Part shown: in pieces, positions 34,029 through 42,842 of the stretch | Layout: the number at the start of each line of letters is the position of its first letter | How positions within the stretch are numbered: position 1 is the stretch's first letter | Origin: Streptomyces sp. NBC_00510 | GTDB lineage: Bacteria; Actinomycetota; Actinomycetes; Streptomycetales; Streptomycetaceae | NCBI GenBank assembly: GCA_036013505.1 | Contig: CP107851.1 | Location: 9,472,001 to 9,536,000, forward strand | Direction: 5' to 3' | Length of the DNA stretch: 64,000 nucleotides | Notes under the pieces: model-generated | Seen by the model: only the letters and a program-made list of their open reading frames with translations | What the model was told of the DNA's origin: nothing | Database searches by the model: none | Position numbers and translations under genes: made by a program

Positions 34029-34717
34029 CTGCTCACCTCGAGGTCTTCGTCGACAAGTCCTGACCGCATCCGTCAACTCCAGCTTGGGCGGCGGGCCGGG
34101 CCGGGGCAGCCCGGGAAAACCGCGCGGGGGCGGTGCGGGCGGTGTCACCTGCGCCGATCGTGGGACCCGGGCGAACGGCGTGGATGGCGCAACTACGGGC
34201 GGCGCAGTGGCAACTGTGATCATCCGCGTTGTCACCGCGTCCGCAGACAGCGTGGATTTCCCTCCGCGCTCGGCGAAAGGGCCGGACGGGTGAATACGGG
34301 CCCCCGGGGCCTGGGTACGGGATGCGCATGGAGATGCCGGGTGGGGGCGAAGGGGCGTGGTTGTTCCCTCTCGGGATGGGCCGAACGGTGTACCAGGCGC
34401 TGCGCGGATCCGCCCGCGGCCGGGGGCCGTTCCGCCGTCGCGGCGACCGGCGACCGGCGACCTGCCGACGCGGCGGTACGGCGGTGGGGCCTGTCCTCCT
34501 GGACGGCACCGGCGGGCTGCCCGACGAGGACCGCACCGGCCGGCATGCCTCCGTGGGCCGGATCCGCGACGAACTGCGCGCCCCCGCGGCAGCACCCGGC
34601 CCCTGTCCGGCCCGCGCGAGCCCGGGACTAGGCTCGCGACGACGTCGTACCAGCTCGTCGCGGGTGCCGGGGCCCGCCGGCGCCCGCACGGCCCGACCCA
34701 CCAGCGAAGGGGATCCC
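34029..34717. other. 689-bp stretch without a supported gene
   Basis: Contains the DivIVA-like promoter at one side and the asparaginase promoter at the other. The asparaginase frame is open back to 34229, but the extra residues (Arg/Pro-rich, e.g. VGPVLLDGTGGLPDEDRTGR) are unlike any N-terminus of that family. A palindrome-poor, low-signal region; a small gene here cannot be excluded. Confidence 0.5.
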
Positions 34718-35665
34718 ATGACGCAGCCCGTCATCATCGGAAGCGAGCGCAGCGAGGTCGGACTGGCGGCCGGGATGGACGCCCTGCGGCGCGGCGGGAC
34801 GGCGCTGGACGCCGTCGAGGCGGCGATGCGCCGCTGCGAGGACAACCTCACCGACCACTACGTCGGCACCGGTGGGCTGCCCAACGCGCAGGGCGTGGTC
34901 GAGCTGGACGCGTCGGTGATGACGGGCTCGGACCGCAGGTTCGGCGCGGTCGGCGCGCTGCGCGGGTTCCCCAACCCCATATCGGTGGCGCGCGCGGTGA
35001 TGGAGCGGCTGCCGCAGCACTGCCTGCTGGTGGGGGAGGGCGCGGCGCTGTTCGCGCGGGAGAACGGGTTCGAGGGCGCCGAACTGCTGACCGAGGAGTC
35101 CCGGGCCATGTGGCGCGAGCAGCTGCTGACCGCGGCCGAGGCGGTGGAGGGGGAGAACACCCCGGCCGTGGACGGTGACCACCGCTACCGGCGGGCGGCG
35201 CTGGAGCTCGTGCGGCGGATGGCGCCGCACGAGGGGCCGTGGGGGACGATCAACATCATCGCCCTGGACGCGCACGGCGAGATGTGCGTGGGCGTCTCGA
35301 CCTCCGGCTACCCCTTCAAGTACCCGGGACGGGTGGGGGACTCCGCCGTCCCGGGGGCGGGCAACTGGTGCGACCTGCGCGGTGGCGGGGCGGCGTGCAC
35401 CGGCCGCGGCGAGCTGAGCCTGCGCGGAGGGACGGCGCGTACGGTGGTCGACCTGCTGGCGCTGGGCAAGGAGCCCGCCGACGCGTGCCGGGTCGCCCTG
35501 GAGGAGGCGGCCGGCCTGCCCGACGAGTACCGGTCCGAGCTGCGGGCACTGGCGCTCACCCCGGACGGGCGGCACGGTGGCGCGGCCGGGCAGGAGGGCA
35601 GCGTCTACGCCGTGATGACCGACGCCTCCACCGAGCCGGAGCTCCGCCCGCGCACGCTGGTCTGA
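34718..35665 (+). CDS. Ntn-hydrolase asparaginase (glycosylasparaginase/isoaspartyl peptidase type)
   Basis: 315 residues of the asparaginase-2 family, made as a precursor that self-cleaves before a Thr. Alpha part: GTALDAVEAAMRRCEDNLTD, YVGTGGLPNAQG, ELDASVMTG. The nucleophile Thr is in GPWGTINIIALDAHGEMCVG near residue 173, then STSGYPFKYPGRVGDS and GGGAACTGRGE. It probably hydrolyses N-acetylglucosaminyl-Asn or beta-aspartyl bonds. AAGGGG ribosome site at 34706-34711. Stand-alone gene. Confidence 0.92.
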   Translation: MTQPVIIGSERSEVGLAAGMDALRRGGTALDAVEAAMRRCEDNLTDHYVGTGGLPNAQGVVELDASVMTGSDRRFGAVGALRGFPNPISVARAVMERLPQHCLLVGEGAALFARENGFEGAELLTEESRAMWREQLLTAAEAVEGENTPAVDGDHRYRRAALELVRRMAPHEGPWGTINIIALDAHGEMCVGVSTSGYPFKYPGRVGDSAVPGAGNWCDLRGGGAACTGRGELSLRGGTARTVVDLLALGKEPADACRVALEEAAGLPDEYRSELRALALTPDGRHGGAAGQEGSVYAVMTDASTEPELRPRTLV

Positions 35666-35678
35666 GGGCCGTTCGGGC

Positions 35679-35900
35679 CTACGGCTGGGGCGCGATCAGT
35701 TCCCCGCTGGTCGCGTCCCGGATGGTGATGGCCTCCACCGGGCAGGACTCCGCGGCGTCGATCAGGAGCTCGTCCGGTTCGGCCGTCGGGTGCCTGGGGC
35801 AGGACTTGCAGTCGCGGAGCTCGAAATGCCCGGGGGCGATTCCGGCGCAGGAGCCGGTGCCGATGCAGGTGTTCCGGTCCACCTCGATGTGCCAGGTCAT
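35679..35900 (-). CDS. 3Fe-4S-type ferredoxin, P450 partner, with two extra Cys
   Basis: 73 residues. The cluster ligands are C12 and C18 (C-x5-C) and C53 followed by Pro (ESCPVEAI), the actinobacterial 3Fe-4S ferredoxin pattern that feeds electrons to P450s. A second pair, C31 and C34 (DCKSCP), lies where most relatives have a Cys-free loop. It follows the P450 by 24 bp on the same strand, so it is the likely redox partner; no ferredoxin reductase is nearby. Confidence 0.92.
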   Translation of the reverse strand: MTWHIEVDRNTCIGTGSCAGIAPGHFELRDCKSCPRHPTAEPDELLIDAAESCPVEAITIRDATSGELIAPQP

Positions 35901-35924
35901 GATGCGTGTCCTCCGGTGTTGTCG

Positions 35925-37130
35925 TCAGGTCCGGTCCCAGATGACCGGCATCCGCTCGGGCCCGCGCAGGGCGACGCCCGACTTCCACACGACGCTCTCG
36001 TCCGGTCCGGCGAGGCGCAGTCCGGGCATCCGGTCGAGCAGGGTGCGCAGGGCCACCTGCAGCTCCATGCGGGCCAGCTGGGCGCCCAGGCAGTGGTGCG
36101 GTCCGTGCCCGAACCCGACGTGGGAGGCCTCCTGGCGCAGCACGTCGAGCCGGTCGGGGTCGGTGTACACCGTTTCGTCGCGGTTGGCCGACACGGGGCA
36201 GACGACCACCGCCTCCCCGGCGCGTACGGTGCCGCCGCTGAGCTCGACGTCGTCCAGCGCGTAGCGGGGCATGCCCGCGCCGTTGCCCAGGGGGACGTAG
36301 CGCATGAGCTCCTCGACGGCGCCGGGGACCAGACCGGGGTCGGCGCGCAGTGCCGCGAGCTGCCCGGGGTGGGTGAGCAGCGTGTAGACGAAGTTGGGGA
36401 TCTGCGAGGCGGTGGTCTCGTGGCCCGCGACGAGCAGGGAGATCGCCAGGACCTGCAGTTCCCGTTCCGACAGCCGTTCGTCGTTGTCGCGGGCGTCGAC
36501 GAGGGTGCCGAGGAGGTCGTCGTGCGGCGCGGCGCGGCGTTCGGCGATCAGGCCGGCCATGTAGGCCATCAGGGCGTCGGTGCAGTCCTGGACCTCCCGC
36601 GGGGTGTACTTCGTGGTGGACAGCAGCGCGTCGGACCAGGTGCGGAAGTCGGCCCGGTCGGCCAGGGGGACGCCGAGCAGTTCGCAGATGACGGTGACCG
36701 GCAGCGGCAGGGCGAAGTCCGCGACGAGGTCGGCCGGCGCGCCGCGCGCGACCATGCCGTCGGCCAGTTCGGCCGCGATCTGCTCGGTGCGGGGCCGCAG
36801 GCACTCGATGTGCCGGGCGGTGAAGGCCTTGGCCACGATGCGCCGCAGCCGGGTGTGGTCCGGGGGGTCGAGGTCCAGGATGCTGCCCTCCAGGCCCCGG
36901 TGCGGCCGCAGGCGCGGCTCGTCGCGGTGGACGGCCTCGGCCCGGCTGAACCGGGGGTCGCCCAGGACGGTCCTGACGTCCTCGTACCGGGTGACCAGCC
37001 AGGCGGCCTCCCCGTAGGGGAACCGGACCCGGCACAGCGGCTCGTCCTTGCGCAGTTCGGCGAAGGCCGGGTCGACGGTCAGGCGGTCGGCTTCGGTGAA
37101 GGGGTAGTTTCGGGGCTCGGTCGCGGCCAT
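35925..37130 (-). CDS. Cytochrome P450
   Basis: 401 residues, soluble bacterial P450 of CYP105/107 character. I-helix LLVAGHETTAS, K-helix EELMRY (ExxR as E-L-M-R), heme-binding loop FGHGPHHCLG with the axial Cys, and substrate-region PDHTRLRRIVAKAF. It needs ferredoxin electrons, supplied by the next gene. Start ATG 37130; 41 bp separate it from the TetR gene, so TetR-P450-ferredoxin form one operon. Substrate unknown, possibly a xenobiotic given the TetR control. Confidence 0.95.
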   Translation of the reverse strand: MAATEPRNYPFTEADRLTVDPAFAELRKDEPLCRVRFPYGEAAWLVTRYEDVRTVLGDPRFSRAEAVHRDEPRLRPHRGLEGSILDLDPPDHTRLRRIVAKAFTARHIECLRPRTEQIAAELADGMVARGAPADLVADFALPLPVTVICELLGVPLADRADFRTWSDALLSTTKYTPREVQDCTDALMAYMAGLIAERRAAPHDDLLGTLVDARDNDERLSERELQVLAISLLVAGHETTASQIPNFVYTLLTHPGQLAALRADPGLVPGAVEELMRYVPLGNGAGMPRYALDDVELSGGTVRAGEAVVVCPVSANRDETVYTDPDRLDVLRQEASHVGFGHGPHHCLGAQLARMELQVALRTLLDRMPGLRLAGPDESVVWKSGVALRGPERMPVIWDRT

Positions 37131-37171
37131 GGCGCATGCCTCCAGTGAGCTCGGGGAGTCGGGTCCGGTCC

Positions 37172-37867
37172 TCACGACGGCCCGCGGGGACGCCGGGGCG
37201 CGGCGGGCCGGTCGGCGAGGGCGGGGCGCAGCAGGTGGCACAGGTCGTCGGCGAGGAGTTCCAGCGGGTCGTCGGGGTCGACCGGCAGGCCGCCGGCGAT
37301 CCAGGCGGTGAGGAACGACCCGGTCTGGAGCACCGCCATCAGGGCCCGCTGCCGTGCCTGCGCGGGGGTGACGCCCTGCCAGCGCCGGGGCGGGGCCGTC
37401 AGCAGGGTGACGTAGCGTTCGTGCGCCGCCAGGTAGCGGTCGCGGGCGCTGCCGTCGTCACCGGCCGCGGACAGGGTGGCGGCCAGCAGTACGCGGATGG
37501 TCGGCGCGAGCGCCCGCCAGTTCGCCGCCGCCTGCTCCAGCCAGTCGCGGACGCCGGAGCGGGTCCATTTCGGGACGGCGGCCAGCTCGGCGTACAGGCC
37601 GTCGGTGACCTGGTACACCCGGTCCGTCAGGGCGGCGATGACCTCCGCCTTGCCGCGGAAGTGCGCGTACACCGTGGCCCGGGTGACCCCGGCGGCGCGG
37701 GCGATGTCCTCCATGGTGGCGGCGACGAACGACTTGGCGGCGAAGACCTCGACCGCCCCGTCCAGGACCCGGTTGCGGGTCAGGTGCCGCTGCTGCGCGC
37801 GCAGGCTCACCCGCGGTGCGCCCACCGTGGTCGCGGATCCGGCATCCGCCGGCCGACGACGTTCCAT
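37172..37867 (-). CDS. TetR/AcrR family regulator of the P450 operon
   Basis: 231 residues. HTH at about 40-75: VLDGAVEVFAAKSFVAATME, then DIARAAGVTRATVYAHFRGK, a textbook TetR recognition helix. The C-terminal part is the ligand-binding domain. An Arg-rich leader of about 20 residues precedes the HTH. It is the first gene of the P450 operon, with AT-rich inverted repeats upstream of its start that fit autoregulation. Confidence 0.94.
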   Translation of the reverse strand: MERRRPADAGSATTVGAPRVSLRAQQRHLTRNRVLDGAVEVFAAKSFVAATMEDIARAAGVTRATVYAHFRGKAEVIAALTDRVYQVTDGLYAELAAVPKWTRSGVRDWLEQAAANWRALAPTIRVLLAATLSAAGDDGSARDRYLAAHERYVTLLTAPPRRWQGVTPAQARQRALMAVLQTGSFLTAWIAGGLPVDPDDPLELLADDLCHLLRPALADRPAAPRRPRGPS

Positions 37868-37876
37868 GAGGAAAGT

Positions 37877-37911
37877 CTACAAAACGACATCAATCTGTAC
37901 ATTTTGTGTAC
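37877..37911. promoter_or_regulatory. Operator of the TetR-P450 operon
   Basis: GTACA-ttttg-TGTAC is a perfect 5-5-5 palindrome at 37897-37911. It overlaps a larger inverted repeat, TACAAAA at 37878-37884 with TTTTGTGTA near 37902-37910. The region is markedly AT-rich and sits 10-45 bp upstream of the TetR start. Confidence 0.65.
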
Positions 37912-37937
37912 GGCGACGGTGGGCCCGCCGCGGCGGG

Positions 37938-38159
37938 TCAGCCGTGGTTGCGGGGATGGGCGCGGGCGGTGCGCTCGTTGCCCCGTTTGTAGTTGCCGGT
38001 CCAGCGGGCCATCACCAGCTGGGCGTCACCGCGCTCCACTTCCTCCAGGAACCGCTCCGCACGTTCCCCGCGCAGGACGGCGGCGGTGTGCGCGCCGTGG
38101 GTGACGACCACGGTGCCGTCGCCGCGCCGGTGGTAGGAGAATCCGTGAGGTCGGGGCAT
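37938..38159 (-). CDS. Small conserved hypothetical protein
   Basis: 73 residues: FSYHRRGDGTVVVTHGAHTA then AVLRGERAERFLEEVERGD and RWTGNYKRGNERTARAHPRN. The beta-strand pattern followed by one helix and a basic tail is one I have seen in Streptomyces hypothetical proteins. The C-terminal Arg/Asn-rich end suggests nucleic acid contact, which is speculative. ATG at 38159. Confidence 0.8.
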   Translation of the reverse strand: MPRPHGFSYHRRGDGTVVVTHGAHTAAVLRGERAERFLEEVERGDAQLVMARWTGNYKRGNERTARAHPRNHG

Positions 38160-38201
38160 GGCGGTGAGCGTAGGGCCGGGCCGTGTCCGCGCGACAGGGA
38201 T

Positions 38202-39329
38202 TTACGGGGCGTCGCGGCTCGCGACGTGCGGCGAGCGCAGGGCCAGGGCGGCGATGTCGTCCTCCAGCCGCCCGCCGCTGTAGTGCACCAGTTCCCGGTG
38301 CAGCCGGTCCAGCAGTTCGCGGGGCGCTGCGGGGCTCTGGCGCCGCAGCCAGTCCGGCAGCGCGAAGAACGCCCCGGCGCGGTCGCGGGTCTCGGTGACG
38401 CCGTCGGTGTAGAGCACCAGCTGGTCGCCGGCGGTGAAGGCGTGGGTGTCCACGACGTACGTGTCCCCGATGAGGTCGGCGAGGTTCAGCGGTGGGGAGG
38501 CGGCGGTCGGCTCCAGCACCCGGATGCGGCCGGCGTGCATGAGGATCGGCGGAGGATGCCCGCAGTTGAGCAGTCGCAGGCGGCCGCCGCCGTGCGGGAT
38601 CTCGGCGATCACGGCGGTGGCGAAGCGCTCCGGCAGGTCCGGGCCGGGATAGCCGGAGCTGTGCCGGATGATGCTGGTCTCCAGACGGCGGACGATGCCC
38701 CGCAGGTCCGGCTCGTCGTGTGCCGCCTCGCGGAAGCAGCTGCTGAGCGCGGAGGCCGCGCCCACGGCGGACAGCCCTTTGCCGCGCACGTCGCCGATGA
38801 GCAGCCGCACGCCGTGGGAGGTGTCGGCCACCTCGTAGAAGTCGCCGCCGATGCGCGCCTGCTCCTGTGCCGCCAGGTACAGCGACTCGATCTCCAGGCC
38901 CTGGATGCGCCGCGGCAGCGGCCGCAGCAGTACCGTCTGCGCCGCGTCGGCGACCATCCGGGCGTGGAAGAGCGCCTCCTCGCGCTGGATCCGCACGTGG
39001 CTGGCGTACGCCGCCGCCAGGGTGACCGCGACGATCGCGGCCCCGGTGTACGGGGTGCCCAGGTCGGTGTAGACGAAGCTCAGGCCCACCATGACCAGCA
39101 GGCAGAACGCGCCCAGCAGCACGGTCGGCAGCACCGGCCACATCGCGGCGGCCAGGGCGGGCGCGACGGGCAGCAGGCGGCTGATCGCGATTTCGCGCGG
39201 GGTGGCGAACGCCAGGGCGGCGATGAGCACGCTCAGGATCACCGGGGACAGCCAGGGAGCCTCCCAGCGGCCGTCGAGGCGGGCGCGTCGGCGCCGCGGC
39301 CATCCGGACATGATCACGAAGCGCATCAT
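38202..39329 (-). CDS. Membrane-anchored PP2C-type (SpoIIE-like) phosphatase
   Basis: About 375 residues. Three or four membrane helices in the first 120 residues (LSPVILSVLIAALAF, VAPALAAAMWPVLPTVLLGA, LLVMVGLSFVY, TGAAIVAVTLAAAYA), then a SpoIIE/PP2C domain with ARIGGDFYEVADT and LLIGDVRGKGLSAVGAAS carrying metal-binding Asp residues, and LYTDGVTETRD. It probably dephosphorylates an anti-sigma-factor antagonist. The start is uncertain: ATG 39329, 39326 or 39311 are all in frame and none has a clear ribosome site. Confidence 0.9.
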   Translation of the reverse strand: MMRFVIMSGWPRRRRARLDGRWEAPWLSPVILSVLIAALAFATPREIAISRLLPVAPALAAAMWPVLPTVLLGAFCLLVMVGLSFVYTDLGTPYTGAAIVAVTLAAAYASHVRIQREEALFHARMVADAAQTVLLRPLPRRIQGLEIESLYLAAQEQARIGGDFYEVADTSHGVRLLIGDVRGKGLSAVGAASALSSCFREAAHDEPDLRGIVRRLETSIIRHSSGYPGPDLPERFATAVIAEIPHGGGRLRLLNCGHPPPILMHAGRIRVLEPTAASPPLNLADLIGDTYVVDTHAFTAGDQLVLYTDGVTETRDRAGAFFALPDWLRRQSPAAPRELLDRLHRELVHYSGGRLEDDIAALALRSPHVASRDAP

Positions 39330-39447
39330 ACCGGGGCAAAAGAGAAGGAAGGTCGTCCTTCCGGCCGGACGGACCAGCCGACCACCCCGGAGCGCGGCCC
39401 GGGGTGGTCGGAGGTCGTCAGGGGCGGCCTGGCGGTGCCGGCCCTTG

Positions 39448-41085
39448 TCAGTCCTGGCCGTGGCGACCCGGCAGGACCTGGATGGTGTCGCCGACGGCGC
39501 GCTCACCGGTGGCGTCGGACGGGACATTGACCAGGGCGCCCTCGACCACCATCGCCGACGAGCCGCCGCCGTCCAGGTTGAGGGCCTGCACCGCGCCCAG
39601 CGACCGCATGAACCGCGCCGCCTCGCCGAGGGTGAAGCCCTCGCTCACCCCGGGCTGCCGCCCGTCCACGGTGACCAGCAGCAGACGGCCCCGCCGGTCG
39701 ATGCCGGCCATCGTCCGCGGCTGGCGCACGTTGGACCACGCGAAACCGAACGACAGGTCCAGCGGGTCCAGGGTGCCCTCGGTGGTCGCGTCGATGTGGA
39801 CGCGGCCGTCCTCCACCAGGGTGGGCGCCGCGCTCACGATGCTGTCGCCGGGACCGAGCTTGACCTGGCGCCCCTCGGCGTCCCGGACGACCTCCCGCAC
39901 GACCAGCCGCTTGCCGGTCCGCACGTGCTCTGTCAGCCACGTCGCCGCCGCGCCGGTGCCCTGCAGCACCGTGCCGCGCTCGGGGACGGAGCCGCCGCGG
40001 GCGCCGGTGGAGAGTACGGTCCCGTGCGCGTCGAGCTCCACCTGCACACCGCTGCCCGTGGGCAGCGTCGTGCGGAAGGCGGGGGTGAACTCCACCAGGT
40101 CGTCGGCCAGGGTGCAGGTCGTGTCGTGGCGGGGCTGCTCGGTCGGGACGCCGCCGGGGCGGCCGCAGTTGCGGACCTTGCCCGGCACGCGGTTGATGCC
40201 CTGCACCGCGTACCGGGCGGAGCCGGCCCGCACGGTGACCGTGGTGGACAGGTCCGCGATCCGCGGCCGCCGCCCGCCGTCGCCGAGGACGAGCGCCGCA
40301 CGCGAGCCGACCGCCAACGACTCCAGCCGGCCGTCCACCGCGGACAGACCCGCGACGGTGCCCTGGACGCCGTCGGCGTCCGAGGTGATGAAGAAGCCGC
40401 CGTTGACGCCGAGCAGCGACCCCAGCCGGCCGGCGACCGCGGAGGTCTTCTCCCGGTCGGCGACGTTGCCGCCGTCGCTCACCTCGACCGACCCGCGCAG
40501 CCGCGCCGGGTCCACCACGGCAACGTGGATGCGCTCGCCGTTGGCGGCCTGCCGTCCGTCGTAACCGGTCCACTCCGTCGACGTACGGAAACCGGCGGCC
40601 GTGACCGCGGTGTTCGCCGGGCCCGCCTCGGCCTGCGTGGCGTACCGGCCGACCCGGACCTGCCAGCCCATCACACCGCGCGGGGTGTCGGCGTAGGTGT
40701 CCCACTCCACCGACTCCAGCCGCGGCTCGAACCCGGCCGCCCGCAGCCGCGCGGCGGTCGCGTCGGCCCAGGCGCGGTCACCCAGCGGAGCCCAGGTGGC
40801 GGCTCCCGTCAGCCGGTTGACGGCGGGGGCCTGCACGGTGACCGTCCACACCCCGGCGGCCGAGGGGTCCCGCAGCACGCCGCTGCGGACCTGCAGACCG
40901 GGCGCCACCTGCTGCGTCGTCCACGCGATCCCGTGCGTGCCGGTAACGGCGGGCGACTGCGCCCCCGCGACGGTCGTCGGGACGACGGCGACCAGCGTGA
41001 GGGCGGCGGCGAACACCGCCCCCCTCCGCGCGGTCTGCCCCACCCGGCTCGACCTGTCGCGCGGTTCGGCGGCTGTGACGGACAT
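39448..41085 (-). CDS. Secreted phosphodiester glycosidase (NAGPA/DUF2233) family protein
   Basis: 545 residues. Sec signal about 20-43 (GAVFAAALTLVAVVPTTVAG). An N-terminal SPOR-like repeat region follows (ATAARLRAAGFEPRLESVEW, QAEAGPANTAVTAAGF). The C-terminal NAGPA domain shows LGVNGGFFITSDADGVQGT, GFAWSNVRQPRTMAGIDRRG and NLDGGGSSAMVVEG, the family signature of N-acetylglucosamine-1-phosphodiester alpha-N-acetylglucosaminidases. It may act on wall or teichoic-acid-linked sugars. ATG 41085. Confidence 0.92.
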   Translation of the reverse strand: MSVTAAEPRDRSSRVGQTARRGAVFAAALTLVAVVPTTVAGAQSPAVTGTHGIAWTTQQVAPGLQVRSGVLRDPSAAGVWTVTVQAPAVNRLTGAATWAPLGDRAWADATAARLRAAGFEPRLESVEWDTYADTPRGVMGWQVRVGRYATQAEAGPANTAVTAAGFRTSTEWTGYDGRQAANGERIHVAVVDPARLRGSVEVSDGGNVADREKTSAVAGRLGSLLGVNGGFFITSDADGVQGTVAGLSAVDGRLESLAVGSRAALVLGDGGRRPRIADLSTTVTVRAGSARYAVQGINRVPGKVRNCGRPGGVPTEQPRHDTTCTLADDLVEFTPAFRTTLPTGSGVQVELDAHGTVLSTGARGGSVPERGTVLQGTGAAATWLTEHVRTGKRLVVREVVRDAEGRQVKLGPGDSIVSAAPTLVEDGRVHIDATTEGTLDPLDLSFGFAWSNVRQPRTMAGIDRRGRLLLVTVDGRQPGVSEGFTLGEAARFMRSLGAVQALNLDGGGSSAMVVEGALVNVPSDATGERAVGDTIQVLPGRHGQD

Positions 41086-41340
41086 ACGCTCTCCTGACGT
41101 TGGGTTCCACCGAGGGCGGCGCCTGGCGCGGCCCGGTCCTTGATGTCATCACAGACCCGCACGGGTACGGGCGGCCCACGCGACGACGGCCCCTCGGGGA
41201 ACCCTCGGTGACAACCGAGCGCGAGCAGGTCGCAGTTGCGCGCGGCCGCGCCGCCGGACCCACCCCGGTCGCAGCGGCGGCGTGGGGGACAGGTAAGAAC
41301 ATGGCGTGACCTTCGTACCCTCCGTCCCCCGGCGGCCCTG

Positions 41341-42081
41341 ATGCCCTCGCTCGACCCGGCGCAGTGGGCCGTGGCGCTGCTCGCCCTCTTCCTCGTCGGC
41401 TACTCCAAGACCGGGGTGTCCGGCGCCGGGACGGTGGGGGTGGCGCTGTTCGCGCTGGTGCTGCCGGCCAAGCTGTCCACCGGCGTGCTGCTGCCGCTGC
41501 TCCTGGTCGGCGACGTGGTGGCCGTGGCCGCCTACCGCCGGCACGCCGACTGGGGGCGGCTGGTGCGGCTCTTCCCGTGGGTGGTGGCCGGGGTGCTGCT
41601 GGGCGCGCTGGTCGTCGACCGGATCGACGACACGCGGATGCGGGAACTCATCGGCGCGCTGCTGCTGCTGATGCTCGCCGTCCACTGGTGGAGCCGGCGC
41701 CGGGGCCCGGACGACCCGGTCGCCCAGCACAGGGCCGTCGCCGCGGGCGCCGGGATCCTCGCGGGCTTCGCCACGATGACGGCCAACGCGGCGGGCCCCA
41801 TCATGGCGCTCTACTTCCTGGCCGTGGGGCTGCCGATGCTGGGCTTCCTCGGCACCAGCGCCTGGTTCTTCCTGCTGCTCAACGCCTTCAAGGTGCCCTT
41901 CAGCGTCGCCCTGGGGCTGATCACGCCCGACACGCTGGCCTTCGGCGCGATGGCCGCCCCGGCGGTGCTGGCGGGGGCCGCCGCCGGCCGCGCGACCATC
42001 AGCCGCATCAGCCCGAAGGTCTTCGAGCGCGTCACCGTCGCCCTGACCCTCCTCGCGGCGGTACGGCTCGTCACCCTCTGA
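41341..42081 (+). CDS. TauE/SafE-family anion exporter
   Basis: 246 residues, eight membrane helices. The family hallmarks appear in each half: SKTGVSGAGTVGVALFALVL near residues 20-39 and AGFATMTANAAGPIMALYFL near 140-160. TauE/SafE proteins move sulfite, sulfoacetate or other organic anions. ATG at 41341. It diverges from the phosphodiester glycosidase across 255 bp, which contains a small hairpin (CTCGGT-gaca-ACCGAG, 41204-41219) and nothing else recognised. Confidence 0.92.
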   Translation: MPSLDPAQWAVALLALFLVGYSKTGVSGAGTVGVALFALVLPAKLSTGVLLPLLLVGDVVAVAAYRRHADWGRLVRLFPWVVAGVLLGALVVDRIDDTRMRELIGALLLLMLAVHWWSRRRGPDDPVAQHRAVAAGAGILAGFATMTANAAGPIMALYFLAVGLPMLGFLGTSAWFFLLLNAFKVPFSVALGLITPDTLAFGAMAAPAVLAGAAAGRATISRISPKVFERVTVALTLLAAVRLVTL

Positions 42082-42114
42082 GCGGTCCGCATGGCGGGGG
42101 CGGGGCGTTGCGGC

Positions 42115-42726
42115 TCAGGTGACGATCGCGGTGATCAGCCGCCGGCAGCGCTCCGCCATCGCCTGCGCGGACTCGCCGGGATGGTGGATCCACCAGGTGA
42201 CCATGGTGCTGACGGTGCCGGTCCACAGGTGCTTGAGCGCGTCGGAGTCCAGCGGGTCCCCGATCCCGCGGGCGGCGAGGAACTCCGCGCTGCCCGCGGC
42301 CGCCAGCCCGTCGATGGCGGTGCGGTGGCGCTCGGCCGCCGCGCGCAGCGGACCCGTGGCGGGCAACGTCCGGTCGTAGAGCACGAACCAGGCGTGGCGC
42401 TGCCCCTCCAGCGTGTTGAAGATCGCGCGCAGCACGGACAACGGCGTCCCCAGCGAGGTGACGCCCGGGACCAGCGCGTCGGTGAGCGCGCGCGTCAGCG
42501 AGCCGGCGACCCGCTCCAAGGCCGCGGCGTACAGCGCGTCCTTGGACCCGAAGTACTGGTACAGCAGCGGCTTGGTGACCCCGACCCGCTCGGCGATGGC
42601 CGCCATCGACGCACCGCCGTAGCCACGGCGGCCGAACTCCTCGACGGCCGCGGTCAGCAGTTGCTCCTCGCGCTCGGCGCGGGGCACGCCCTTGGTCCCG
42701 GCGGTACGGGTTCTCGCGCTCGCCAC
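42115..42726 (-). CDS. TetR/AcrR family regulator
   Basis: 203 residues. HTH at about 20-60: LLTAAVEEFGRRGYGGASMA, then AIAERVGVTKPLLYQYFGSK. The helical C-terminal domain includes WTGTVSTMVTWWIHHPGE. The GTG at 42726 is chosen; the frame also has a TTG at 42744, but that would place the start only 1 bp from the operator. Its target is probably the divergent FAD oxidase at 42843 and itself. Confidence 0.9.
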   Translation of the reverse strand: MASARTRTAGTKGVPRAEREEQLLTAAVEEFGRRGYGGASMAAIAERVGVTKPLLYQYFGSKDALYAAALERVAGSLTRALTDALVPGVTSLGTPLSVLRAIFNTLEGQRHAWFVLYDRTLPATGPLRAAAERHRTAIDGLAAAGSAEFLAARGIGDPLDSDALKHLWTGTVSTMVTWWIHHPGESAQAMAERCRRLITAIVT

Positions 42727-42745
42727 GCCCGTGATTGTAGGCAAC

Positions 42746-42767
42746 GAACTGACCGCGAGGTCAGTTC
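42746..42767. promoter_or_regulatory. TetR operator 1, perfect 9-4-9 palindrome
   Basis: GAACTGACC-gcga-GGTCAGTTC is a perfect 22-bp inverted repeat 20 bp upstream of the TetR start. It carries TGACC/GGTCA half-sites that recur in the second element at 42779-42817. Confidence 0.8.
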
Positions 42768-42778
42768 ACCCCTCCCAA

Positions 42779-42817
42779 CGATATGACCCAGTGGTAATTT
42801 ACCCATCGGTCATATCG
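42779..42817. promoter_or_regulatory. Nested palindrome (operator 2) before the FAD oxidase
   Basis: Outer perfect 10-bp arms CGATATGACC (42779-42788) and GGTCATATCG (42808-42817) enclose a smaller perfect palindrome, GGTAA-t-TTACC (42793-42803). The half-site TGACC/GGTCA is shared with operator 1. The element ends 25 bp before the oxidase ATG. Confidence 0.75.
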
Positions 42818-42842
42818 AGGAGAGGCGAAGGGCGGGACACGC

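Noticed and set aside
34229..34717. N-terminal extension of the asparaginase
   Set aside because: The family starts near MTQPVIIGSERSE; the extra 163 codons are Arg/Pro-rich and a good ribosome site lies just before 34718.
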